A DNA stretch of 64,000 nt from an uncultured Lachnospiraceae bacterium. GTDB taxonomy: Bacteria; Bacillota; Clostridia; Lachnospirales; Lachnospiraceae. The notes beneath the pieces were generated by a model, which ran no database searches, was not told the origin of the DNA, and saw only the letters and a program-made list of their open reading frames with translations. The first letter of the stretch is position 1; every line of letters starts with the position of its first letter. A program made the position numbers and the translations under genes. The stretch is from positions 1 through 64,000 of the forward strand of contig CANSPM010000006.1 of the NCBI GenBank assembly GCA_947648875.1, given 5' to 3'. Below, piece by piece: positions 10,064-19,145 of the stretch.

Positions 10064-10110
10064 AAAAACCTGTTTGCATTGTCATAAATGGCATGCAGAC
10101 AGGTTTTTTG
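10064..10110 (+). terminator. Rho-independent terminator of opp-like operon
   Basis: AAAACCTGTTTGCAT...ATGCAGACAGGTTTTTT. Confidence 0.85.
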
Positions 10111-10145
10111 AATGGTTGCCTTTCTTTCTTTTTATCCGTGAAAGA

Positions 10146-11531
10146 TCAGAATTCATTGCCGGGGAAATGGGGAATACCGTCAAAACCCGGCTTTAAGTCT
10201 TCGTCCGTAGGAATGTAGTCCTTCATTTCTCCGTTGTTAAATCTCTCGTAAGCGACCATGTCAAAGTAGCCCGTGCCGGTGAGACCGAATAAGATGGTCT
10301 TTTCCTCTCCGGTTTCCTTGCATTTCATGGCCTCGTCGATGGCTACGCGGATGGCATGGCTGCTTTCGGGGGCAGGAAGAATGCCCTCCACTCTGGCAAA
10401 TTGGGTCGCCGCTTCGAACACGGCGGTCTGCTCCACGCTGGTGGCTTCCATGATACCGTCGTGATAGAGTTGGGACAGGATGGGGCTCATGCCGTGATAG
10501 CGCAGTCCGCCAGCGTGGTTGGCTGAGGGGATAAAGCCGCTTCCCAGAGTGTACATCTTGGCCAGAGGGCATACTTTGCCGGTATCGCAGAAGTCATAGG
10601 CGAATACGCCTCGGGTGAAGCTGGGGCAGGAGGCAGGTTCCACCGCGACGAGGCGGTAATTCCTCTCCCCACGGATCATCTCGCCCGCAAAGGGAGAGAT
10701 CAGACCGCCCAGGTTGGAGCCGCCGCCTGCGCAGCCGATAATGATATCGGGTACAATGTCATATTTGTCCAGGGCTGCCTTGGTCTCCAGTCCGATGATG
10801 GTCTGGTGGAGCAGCACCTGATTCAGTACGCTGCCCAGCACATAGCGGTATCCCTCGCGATTTTGTTCCGCCTCCACCGCTTCGGAGATGGCGCAGCCAA
10901 GACTTCCGGAGGTACCGGGATGCTCGGCCAGAATCTTCCGGCCCACTTCGGTGGTCATGCTGGGGGAAGGCGTTACAGTGGCTCCATAGGTCCGCATAAC
11001 CTCCCTGCGAAAGGGTTTCTGCTCATAGGAGACTTTCACCATATATACCTGGCAGTCCAGGCCGAAATAGGAACATGCCATGGAGAGAGCCGTTCCCCAT
11101 TGCCCGGCACCCGTTTCGGTGGTGACGCCCTTCAGCCCCTGCCTTTTTGCATAGTAAGCCTGGGCGATGGCGGAGTTCAGTTTATGACTGCCACTGGTGT
11201 TATTCCCCTCAAATTTGTAATAGATTTTGGCGGGAGTCTGTAATTTTTCCTCCAGGCAGTAGGCCCTTACCAGAGGAGACGGGCGGTACATCTTATAGAA
11301 ATCCTGAATTTCCTTGGGAATGGGGATGTACGCGTGCGTGTCATCCAGCTCCTGGGCCACCAGTTCATCACAGAAGACAGCGCCCAGTTCCTGGGCGGTC
11401 ATAGGCTGCAGGGTGTCGGGATTTAAAAGGGGCGCGGGCTTGTTCTTCATGTCGGCCCGCAGATTGTACCAGCTGTCGGGAATCTCGTTTTCTTCCAGAT
11501 AAATCTTATAAGGGATTTTCTTCTCGTGCAT
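10146..11531 (-). CDS. TrpB-like pyridoxal-phosphate enzyme (TrpB2-type tryptophan synthase beta)
   Basis: RPSPLVRAYCLEE; KFEGNNTSGSHKLNSA PLP lysine motif; ETGAGQWGTALS; GCAGGGSNLGG. Confidence 0.9.
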   Translation of the reverse strand: MHEKKIPYKIYLEENEIPDSWYNLRADMKNKPAPLLNPDTLQPMTAQELGAVFCDELVAQELDDTHAYIPIPKEIQDFYKMYRPSPLVRAYCLEEKLQTPAKIYYKFEGNNTSGSHKLNSAIAQAYYAKRQGLKGVTTETGAGQWGTALSMACSYFGLDCQVYMVKVSYEQKPFRREVMRTYGATVTPSPSMTTEVGRKILAEHPGTSGSLGCAISEAVEAEQNREGYRYVLGSVLNQVLLHQTIIGLETKAALDKYDIVPDIIIGCAGGGSNLGGLISPFAGEMIRGERNYRLVAVEPASCPSFTRGVFAYDFCDTGKVCPLAKMYTLGSGFIPSANHAGGLRYHGMSPILSQLYHDGIMEATSVEQTAVFEAATQFARVEGILPAPESSHAIRVAIDEAMKCKETGEEKTILFGLTGTGYFDMVAYERFNNGEMKDYIPTDEDLKPGFDGIPHFPGNEF

Positions 11532-11756
11532 GTTCAGTTCCTCCTGATTTTATTTCGCATATCTCCCCGGCAGATCGCAGTGCTGGCATCAAAATCCGGT
11601 CGTACCGGCATCCCGATATGGGACAATGGGGTTGCGGGGGTATGCCTGGTTACAAAATGGGCGATTTATATTCAATCACTGAGTATATATATTAACATAG
11701 TTTGGAAAAACATACAATTTATTTTTGGCATCGGAAAGGCCAAATGTGTTACGGTA

Positions 11757-11785
11757 TTGCATTTTAAATATGCATGTGCTATAAT
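11757..11785 (+). promoter_or_regulatory. Sigma-A promoter with extended -10 upstream of the L,D-transpeptidase gene
   Basis: TTGCAT, 17-bp spacer, TGcTATAAT. Confidence 0.75.
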
Positions 11786-11836
11786 TTCAGCGTTGCAAAG
11801 CGTATCATCAGGAGGAAAGATTAAGGCAGGTACACT

Positions 11837-12649
11837 ATGAAAAAAATGGTTGGGATGTTGTTGAGAGTATTGTGCGTAAGCGCGTTGCTGTTTTGGGTCC
11901 CGGTGGACTCTGTCCGGGCGGAGGAATTGCAGGAACTGTCGGCTGTAGATGTTTTTGCCGATCCCAGGCCGGATTATACCATATTTGTAAACAGAGCATT
12001 AAACTGTATCTCCATTGTACAGACGGAGGTGGATGGTACTGTGACACCTGTAAAGTCAATGGTCTGTTCCTGTGGCAGGGAAGGACATGAAACCCCGGAG
12101 GGCGTATTTCAGACTTCCGATTACTATGAATGGCGTCTGATGGTGGACAACAGCTACGGAAGATACGCGGTGCGGTTTAATGGGAAAATCCTTTTTCACT
12201 CAGTGCCCTATGAGGAAACTTCCCCGGATTCGCTGGAATGGGAAGAGTACAATCTGCTGGGTGAAAACGCTTCTCTGGGCTGTGTCAGGCTTTCGGTGGA
12301 GGATGCCAAGTGGATATATGACAATTGTAAACCGGGTACGACGGTGGTCGTATACTCTGACAGCGAAACGGCAGGATTGCTTGAAAAGCCCACTGCTGTC
12401 AAAATCGCGGAGGACTCTCCCTGTAGAGGATGGGACCCCACGGATGTGGATGTGCAAAATCCCTGGTTCGCAACTGTGAATGAAAACGCGGAAGTGCCTG
12501 CGGTCGTCACGCTGGAACAGTTCAATTATATGGATTATGCCGACAGGTATCCCGACTTGAAACAGGCTTTTGGCTATGATCGGGATGTGCTGTATCTTCA
12601 TTACATACTCTATGGAATAAATGAAGGAAGAATTGTAACTTTAAATTGA
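11837..12649 (+). CDS. L,D-transpeptidase (YkuD family) with C-terminal YPDLKQAFG...YGINEGR module
   Basis: Signal peptide; HSVPY...ASLGCVRLSVEDAKWIY catalytic motif. Confidence 0.88.
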   Translation: MKKMVGMLLRVLCVSALLFWVPVDSVRAEELQELSAVDVFADPRPDYTIFVNRALNCISIVQTEVDGTVTPVKSMVCSCGREGHETPEGVFQTSDYYEWRLMVDNSYGRYAVRFNGKILFHSVPYEETSPDSLEWEEYNLLGENASLGCVRLSVEDAKWIYDNCKPGTTVVVYSDSETAGLLEKPTAVKIAEDSPCRGWDPTDVDVQNPWFATVNENAEVPAVVTLEQFNYMDYADRYPDLKQAFGYDRDVLYLHYILYGINEGRIVTLN

Positions 12650-12667
12650 ACTGCCGATGCCAGTCAG

Positions 12668-12690
12668 TCCCCCGGCCTCAGACCGGGGGA
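12668..12690 (+). terminator. GC-rich hairpin downstream of L,D-transpeptidase
   Basis: TCCCCCGG-cctcaga-CCGGGGGA; a second hairpin GCGCCGGG/CCCGGCGC at 12703-12733. Confidence 0.45.
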
Positions 12691-12851
12691 TTATGCTTGT
12701 GAGCGCCGGGAGTATCCGATCTCAGCCCGGCGCGCAATGGGACAACAGGCGCGTCTGGTTGGACGGAAAATCTGATTGTCCATAAGCATACTTGTGATGG
12801 AGAAAAAGGCATAGTGGAAGAGGGAGGAAAGGGGCAAGCCCCGACAGAGAG

Positions 12852-14258
12852 ATGAGGAAGGACAAGAGCAGGAACTCCTTTTCGGGTTCCATAGGATTTG
12901 TTTTGACTGCCGCAGGGAGCGCGGTGGGGCTGGGAAACATCTGGAGGTTTCCCTATCTTGCGGCTAAAGACGGAGGAGGTTTGTTTCTGGCGGTGTATCT
13001 GGTGCTGGCAGTCACTTTTGGATTTACATTGCTTACCACGGAGATTGCCGTTGGACGAAAGACAAAACAGAGCCCTTTGACCGCATACGGCAGACTCCAT
13101 CCGAAATGGGGTTTTCTCGGGGTATTTGCCAGCCTGGTGCCAGTGATTATCCTGCCCTATTACTGTGTGATTGGCGGCTGGGTGGTAAAATATTTCCTGG
13201 CCTATCTCACGGGGGAGGGACCCCAGGCGGCGTCGGAGGGATTTTTCACGGATTTTATCACCGGACAGTGGCAGCCAATTCTGTTTATGGCCATATTTTT
13301 GTTCCTGGTGGCATTTGTGATTTTCCGGGGTGTCAACAAGGGGATTGAGTCCTTCTCCAAGGTGCTTATGCCGCTGTTGCTGCTTCTAGTGGTAGGAATA
13401 GCCGTTTTTTCGCTGACCATCCTTTATCAGGACGAGGCGGGAACGGTGCGGACAGGTGTGGAGGGATTTTGGATCTATGTCATTCCTGACTTAAAGGGTA
13501 TGACCGTTAAGGGATTTTTTACGGTGTTGCTTGATGCGATGGGGCAATTGTTTTTCAGCCTCAGTGTGGCTATGGGAATCATGGTCACCTATGGCTCCTA
13601 TGTGCGGGACGATTCCAACCTGGTCAGATCTATCAATCAGATCGAGATATTTGACACGGCGGTGGCTTTTCTGGCGGGGGTCATGATTATTCCGGCAGTA
13701 TATACCTTTATGGGCAGAGAGGGAATGGCGGCTTCGGGCCCCAGTCTGATGTTTGTATCACTCCCCAGAGTCTTTGACTCTATGGGAAAAGTGGGGAATC
13801 TGGTGGGGGCGCTGTTTTTTGCCATGGTGTTGTTCGCGGCGTTGACAAGCGCGGTGTCAGTCATGGAGGCGGTGGTTTCCTGTCTGATGGACAAGTTTCA
13901 TATGTCTCGTTTTAGAGCGACGGCGCTGGAGACAGGTATTGCTCTGGCGGGTGCGGTGATTGTGTGCCTGGGTTACAATAAGCTGTATTTTGATATTACG
14001 CTGCCCAACGGGGCTCATGCACAGATTCTGGACATTATGGATTATATCAGCAACAATGGTCTCATGCCTGTGGTGGCCATAGGAACCTGTGTGCTGATCG
14101 GCTGGATTGTCAAACCGGGTGTGGTGATAGAGGAGGCGGAGAAATCCGGGTGCCGATTCGGCCGGAAGAGGTTGTATGTGGCGATGATCCGCTATGTGGC
14201 TCCGGTGCTGCTGGTGATTTTGCTGCTGAAATCTCTGGGCGTACTGACGGTGATATAG
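12852..14258 (+). CDS. Neurotransmitter:sodium symporter (SNF/NSS) family transporter
   Basis: GSAVGLGNIWRFPYLAAKDGGGLFLAVYL signature; multiple TM segments. Confidence 0.93.
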   Translation: MRKDKSRNSFSGSIGFVLTAAGSAVGLGNIWRFPYLAAKDGGGLFLAVYLVLAVTFGFTLLTTEIAVGRKTKQSPLTAYGRLHPKWGFLGVFASLVPVIILPYYCVIGGWVVKYFLAYLTGEGPQAASEGFFTDFITGQWQPILFMAIFLFLVAFVIFRGVNKGIESFSKVLMPLLLLLVVGIAVFSLTILYQDEAGTVRTGVEGFWIYVIPDLKGMTVKGFFTVLLDAMGQLFFSLSVAMGIMVTYGSYVRDDSNLVRSINQIEIFDTAVAFLAGVMIIPAVYTFMGREGMAASGPSLMFVSLPRVFDSMGKVGNLVGALFFAMVLFAALTSAVSVMEAVVSCLMDKFHMSRFRATALETGIALAGAVIVCLGYNKLYFDITLPNGAHAQILDIMDYISNNGLMPVVAIGTCVLIGWIVKPGVVIEEAEKSGCRFGRKRLYVAMIRYVAPVLLVILLLKSLGVLTVI

Positions 14259-14422
14259 TGTATAAATCCATTTTTTCCGGTTGAAGCAGATCCCAGACTT
14301 CCAGATTGCAACGCATCTGGAACGGATCAGACCGGGAGACGGATGAAGTCCGGGCTCATAATCATGCGGAGAAGGTGCATATAATATGGTATATCTTCGT
14401 AAATGTGGAAGGAAATATATTT

Positions 14423-15631
14423 ATGCCGGAAGGAACAGCGATTTATGTAGTACAGCGGGGAGATACGGTGGACAGCATCGCCGCAGGCTATGGGGTAAGC
14501 GTTGAGACTATAATTCGTGATAACCAGATTATTTATCCATATGAGCTTGCTTTGGGGCAGGCTCTTTTTATTGATCTGGGGACAAGGCAGCCCTATCGTT
14601 CTCTGCGGGTTACGGGCTATGCCTATCCCTATATCAACGAGACGGTCCTGGCGGATACATTGCCCTATCTGTCGGAACTGGCCATCTTTTCTTACGGGTT
14701 TACCACACAGGGACGACTGCTGCCCCCGGCATTGCCTGACGAATGGATGATAGAGATGGCGCTGCAAAACGGCACCGCGCCGATTTTGACTCTGACACCT
14801 CTGGATGAGCAGGGGAGGTTCAGCAATTATCTGATTCATAATGTGGTACAGAACCAGGAAGCGGTCAGCCAGTTGATAGACAATCTGCTGGAGACCATGG
14901 CGGAAAAAGGGTATGAGGGCGTGGATATCGACTTTGAGTACATACTGGCGGAGGATCGGGACGCGTTCACGGATTTTGTCCGGCAGGTAGCGGAAAACAT
15001 GCGGGCTAATGGATATCACACTTCCGTGGCGCTTGCGCCCAAGACCAGCGCCAATCAGAAAGGCGTTCTCTACGAAGGCAAGGACTACCGGGCGCTGGGG
15101 GAGGCGGCGGATCATGTGCTGCTGATGACGTATGAATGGGGCTATACCTACGGTCCACCCATGGCTGTAGCCCCTTTAAACCAGGTGCGTCGGGTGGTGG
15201 AGTACGCAGTGACGGAGATTCCGGTGCAAAAGATAGATCTGGGGATTCCCAACTATGGCTATGACTGGCCCCTGCCCTTTGTAAAAGGGGAGACTAAGGC
15301 CACCTCCATAGGCAATATTCAGGCGGTGCGTATCGCCATAGAACAGGGGGTGCCCATTCGGTTTGACGATGTGGCGCAAAGTCCGTTCTTCACTTACAGT
15401 CAGGCGGGGGACAATGCTCCCCAGGAAGGCGGGGGAGCGGGCGCGGTAGTTTCCCAGGGAAGCGGAACCGCCGTGGAGCACGAGGTCTGGTTTGAGGATG
15501 TGCGGAGCCTGCAGGGCAAGTTTGACCTGATCCGGGAGTTCGATCTGGGGGGCTGTGGGTACTGGCAGATTATGCGTTGGTTTGCGGCAAACTGGAGACT
15601 GCTGTATAAGAATTTCTATATTGAAAAATAG
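14423..15631 (+). CDS. LysM + glycoside hydrolase family 18 protein (spore cortex/YaaH-like)
   Basis: YVVQRGDTVDSIAAGYGVSVETIIRDN LysM; GVDIDFEYI GH18 active-site motif; start assigned to ATG 14423. Confidence 0.9.
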   Translation: MPEGTAIYVVQRGDTVDSIAAGYGVSVETIIRDNQIIYPYELALGQALFIDLGTRQPYRSLRVTGYAYPYINETVLADTLPYLSELAIFSYGFTTQGRLLPPALPDEWMIEMALQNGTAPILTLTPLDEQGRFSNYLIHNVVQNQEAVSQLIDNLLETMAEKGYEGVDIDFEYILAEDRDAFTDFVRQVAENMRANGYHTSVALAPKTSANQKGVLYEGKDYRALGEAADHVLLMTYEWGYTYGPPMAVAPLNQVRRVVEYAVTEIPVQKIDLGIPNYGYDWPLPFVKGETKATSIGNIQAVRIAIEQGVPIRFDDVAQSPFFTYSQAGDNAPQEGGGAGAVVSQGSGTAVEHEVWFEDVRSLQGKFDLIREFDLGGCGYWQIMRWFAANWRLLYKNFYIEK

Positions 15632-15651
15632 TAAAAGATTTAAGAAAGTAC

Positions 15652-15680
15652 TTGCATAATTTCAGACACTATGGTAAAAT
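15652..15680 (+). promoter_or_regulatory. Sigma-A promoter of rplS
   Basis: TTGCAT, 17-bp spacer, TAAAAT. Confidence 0.65.
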
Positions 15681-15757
15681 CTTACCGTTGCAAAAATGAG
15701 ATGGTCCTCTGTTACGGAATGTATTAAGAACATCAAGTCAATTTTAGGAGGTTCGTG

Positions 15758-16105
15758 ATGAGCGATATTATCAGAGAGATTGAAGCAGAACAGATGAAAG
15801 CTGCCGTGGATGACTTTTCGGTTGGCGATACCGTGAAGGTATATGGCAAGATCAAAGAGGGTAACCGTGAGAGAATCCAGGTGTTCGAAGGTGTGGTTCT
15901 GAAGAGACAGGGCGGAAGCAATCGTGAAACCTTTACCGTGAGAAAGACTTCCAACGGTATTGGCGTCGAGAAGACCTGGCCGTTACACTCCCCCAATGTG
16001 GAGAAGATTGAGGTGGTCAGAAGAGGTAAGGTAAGGCGTGCAAAGCTGAACTATCTGAGAGACCGTGTGGGCAAGAAAGCCAAGGTAAAAGAGTTAGTAA
16101 GATAA
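15758..16105 (+). CDS. rplS: 50S ribosomal protein L19
   Basis: [42 protein letters not shown]. Confidence 0.98.
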   Translation: MSDIIREIEAEQMKAAVDDFSVGDTVKVYGKIKEGNRERIQVFEGVVLKRQGGSNRETFTVRKTSNGIGVEKTWPLHSPNVEKIEVVRRGKVRRAKLNYLRDRVGKKAKVKELVR

Positions 16106-16117
16106 TCTGCCGGAATG

Positions 16118-16150
16118 GGACAATTACTTTTTTGTAGTTGTCCTTTTCTA
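16118..16150 (+). terminator. Terminator downstream of rplS
   Basis: GGACAATTAC-tttttt-GTAGTTGTCC followed by TTTTCTATTTTT. Confidence 0.7.
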
Positions 16151-16267
16151 TTTTTGTGGAATGTGTTATACTATTATGAGGAATGCTGTGAAATATCACT
16201 GAAATCCAAATTTGTCTTGCGCGCATAGCCTTTTTTGAGTGTGCGCCGATTACCAGGAGGAACAGTA

Positions 16268-16846
16268 GTGCCGCACAACAGGGGTTTGAACTTCTATAAA
16301 CGGAAAAAAAAGATCAGTCCGCTGGCTGTCAGGGAAGTCTTTGTGATGTTGTTCGGCATGGTGGCCGCCGTGTTCATCGCAGTGGTGCTCACCTACTTTT
16401 TCGGAACTTATACCAATATGGTGGGGGTATCCATGGAGCCTGGCCTGCATAACGGACAGAGGGTGTATGTCAACCGTTTCAGCTATATCCTGTCAACTCC
16501 GGAGATTGGGGATGTGGTGGTGTTTCTGCCCAATGGCAACACAAACACGCACTACTATATAAAGCGGGTGGTAGCCGGGCCGGGAGATACGGTATTGATC
16601 CAAAACGGTGTGTTGTATATAAACGGTACGGTAAGTCCCTGGGTCGATGTAAAGATTTTGGATGCGGGAATTGCCGGGGTGGAACTAACAATGCAACAGG
16701 GACAATATTTTTGCATGGGAGATAATCCCGGCAGCAGCGAGGACAGCCGGTCCGCCAATATTGGTCCGATCAGAGAGCAAGATATTATCGGAGAGGCTTG
16801 GCTGCACCTGGGCAGTGACGAAGGAGGCATGGGGCTGGTCCATTAG
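16268..16846 (+). CDS. lepB: Signal peptidase I (first paralogue)
   Basis: GVSMEPGL catalytic Ser; YYIKRVVAGPGDTV; FCMGDNPGSSEDSR; GTG start after CAGGAGG. Confidence 0.93.
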   Translation: MPHNRGLNFYKRKKKISPLAVREVFVMLFGMVAAVFIAVVLTYFFGTYTNMVGVSMEPGLHNGQRVYVNRFSYILSTPEIGDVVVFLPNGNTNTHYYIKRVVAGPGDTVLIQNGVLYINGTVSPWVDVKILDAGIAGVELTMQQGQYFCMGDNPGSSEDSRSANIGPIREQDIIGEAWLHLGSDEGGMGLVH

Positions 16847-16858
16847 GGGAGAGGGAAT

Positions 16859-17728
16859 ATGAATTATCAATGGTATCCGGGGCATATGACGAAAGCTGTC
16901 CGGATGATGCAGGAAAATATAAAGCTGATTGATCTGATTATAGAACTGGTGGATGCCAGAATACCCTTGAGCAGCCGCAATCCGGATATTGATAAACTGG
17001 CGGCGGGTAAATACAGAATCGTGCTGTTGAACAAGTCTGATCTGGCGGACCCGGTCTATAATAAGCGGTGGACGGATTTTTTTGAGAGCCGGGATATTCG
17101 TGTGCAGGAGATCAATGCAAAGACGGGGGGCGGTGTAAAGTCCATTCAGGGGCTGGTTACGGAGGTCTGTAAAGAGAAGATTGAGCGGGACCGCAGGCGG
17201 GGAATCGTAAATCGACCGGTGAGAGCCATGGTGGTGGGGATTCCCAATGTGGGAAAATCTACATTTATCAATTCTTTTGCGGGAAAAGCCTGCACCAGGA
17301 CCGGCAATAAACCCGGTGTTACCAAGGGAAAACAGTGGATTCGTTTAAATCGGGGGCTGGAACTGCTGGATACGCCCGGCATTCTGTGGCCCCGGTTTGA
17401 GGACCAGCAGGTAGGTATGCGGCTGGCCTTTATCGGTTCCATGAATGATGAGATAGTTATAATGGATGAATTGGCCTGTGATCTGATTTGCTGTCTGCAA
17501 TCTCTTTATCCCCAGGCTCTACCCATGCGATATGGGATCAGCGGGGCGGGAGCCCCTTCCGCCGTGCTGACGGAAATCGCAAAGGGCCGGGGCTGTTATG
17601 GCAGAGGACAGGAATTGGATCTGGAAAAGGCGTCTTCACTGCTCATGGAAGATTTTCGCGGCGGTCGCCTGGGCAGGATGACATTGGAGAGACCTGAAAG
17701 TTTCAGCGAAGTTGACAGACAAAAATAA
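16859..17728 (+). CDS. rbgA: Ribosome biogenesis GTPase A (circularly permuted GTPase)
   Basis: YQWYPGHMTKA; NKSDLAD; GIPNVGKSTFIN; DTPGILWP. Confidence 0.96.
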   Translation: MNYQWYPGHMTKAVRMMQENIKLIDLIIELVDARIPLSSRNPDIDKLAAGKYRIVLLNKSDLADPVYNKRWTDFFESRDIRVQEINAKTGGGVKSIQGLVTEVCKEKIERDRRRGIVNRPVRAMVVGIPNVGKSTFINSFAGKACTRTGNKPGVTKGKQWIRLNRGLELLDTPGILWPRFEDQQVGMRLAFIGSMNDEIVIMDELACDLICCLQSLYPQALPMRYGISGAGAPSAVLTEIAKGRGCYGRGQELDLEKASSLLMEDFRGGRLGRMTLERPESFSEVDRQK

Positions 17729-17750
17729 ATATAAAGGTTGGATGAACGGT

Positions 17751-18296
17751 ATGAAAAAAGTATTGAGAGAAGTATTGAGTACAGGGCTTTATCTGTTGAT
17801 TGTACTGTGCCTGACCTATCTGGTCATCGCGTTTGTAGGACAGAGGACGGAGGTGAACGGTGCCAGTATGGAGCCGACGCTGAGTGATGAGGACAATCTG
17901 ATTGTGGATAAGATCACCTATCGTTTTCATGACCCGGAGCGCTTTGATATTATTGTTTTTCCCTATAAATTTAAGGAGAAGACCTATTTTATCAAGCGCA
18001 TCATCGGTCTGCCGGGGGAGACGGTACAGATTGACGCAGAGGGAAATATCTACATAGACGGTGAAATTCTCAAGGAGAGTTATGGCAGAGAGGTCATTTC
18101 AGCCGATCACATCGGGCTGGCTGGCGAGCCCATCACGCTGGGCGAGGACGAATACTTTGTGATGGGAGACAATCGAAACAACAGTACGGACAGCCGGGTT
18201 GCGCAGGTGGGGAATATCAAGCGGGATGATATAATCGGCAGAGCCTGGCTGCGCATATGGCCTTTCGATAAGTTTGGCATATTAAAGCACCAGTAA
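17751..18296 (+). CDS. lepB: Signal peptidase I (second paralogue)
   Basis: NGASMEPTLSDEDNLIVDK; YFIKRIIGLPGETV; FVMGDNRNNSTDSR. Confidence 0.95.
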   Translation: MKKVLREVLSTGLYLLIVLCLTYLVIAFVGQRTEVNGASMEPTLSDEDNLIVDKITYRFHDPERFDIIVFPYKFKEKTYFIKRIIGLPGETVQIDAEGNIYIDGEILKESYGREVISADHIGLAGEPITLGEDEYFVMGDNRNNSTDSRVAQVGNIKRDDIIGRAWLRIWPFDKFGILKHQ

Positions 18297-18348
18297 GGGA
18301 GCGCGATATCGCAGGCCAAGTCTGGCGGTACGCAGGAAAGAGGGAAGT

Positions 18349-19107
18349 ATGGCGATCGGGATCGGGGAAGTAAAGGCACAGTTGCAGGCAGCTTGTGAAA
18401 ATGAGCTGCCTGCTTTCGTAGCGCAGTATGAGGGGGACTCCAGGAGCGGTGTACAAAAATGTGTGGAGACGGCCAGAAAGCGGATGGAAGCCCTGGCGAA
18501 GGAGAGAGCGCGGACGGAAAAGCTGTGGGAGTATGAGCGCCGTTATGGCTGCTATTCCTATATCTGTGGTATAGACGAGGTGGGCAGAGGTCCTCTGGCA
18601 GGTCCGGTTGTGGCGGGAGCGGTCATACTGCCTGAGAATTGTGACCTTTTATATATTAATGATTCCAAGCAACTGTCCGAAAAAAAGAGAGAGGAACTTT
18701 ATACGGAGATTATGGAAAAGGCGCTGTGTTGCGGAATCGGGTATGCCTCTCCGGAGAGGATCGACGAGATCAATATTTTGCAGGCCACATATGAGGCCAT
18801 GCGGGAAGCCATCGGAAAGCTCTGTCCTCAACCGGATCTGCTCCTAAATGACGCTGTGACAATTCCCATGATATCCATTCGGCAGGTGCCCATTATCAAG
18901 GGGGATGCCAAGAGCATTTCCATCGGCGCCGCCAGTATTATCGCCAAAGTTACCAGGGACAGACTGATGCGCGAGTATGACCGGTTATTCCCGGAATACG
19001 GTTTTGCCGGGAACAAGGGGTATGGCAGTGAGGTTCATATTAAAGCGCTGAGAAAGTATGGCCCCACCTCCATCCATCGAAAAAGTTTCATACATAACTT
19101 TGTATAA
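18349..19107 (+). CDS. rnhB: Ribonuclease HII
   Basis: CGIDEVGRGPLAGPVVAGAVILP; GYGSEVHIKALRKYGPTSIHRKSF. Confidence 0.97.
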   Translation: MAIGIGEVKAQLQAACENELPAFVAQYEGDSRSGVQKCVETARKRMEALAKERARTEKLWEYERRYGCYSYICGIDEVGRGPLAGPVVAGAVILPENCDLLYINDSKQLSEKKREELYTEIMEKALCCGIGYASPERIDEINILQATYEAMREAIGKLCPQPDLLLNDAVTIPMISIRQVPIIKGDAKSISIGAASIIAKVTRDRLMREYDRLFPEYGFAGNKGYGSEVHIKALRKYGPTSIHRKSFIHNFV

Positions 19108-19145
19108 TCGCATGGCAAGAAAATGTTTAAGGGGAGGCTGCTATT

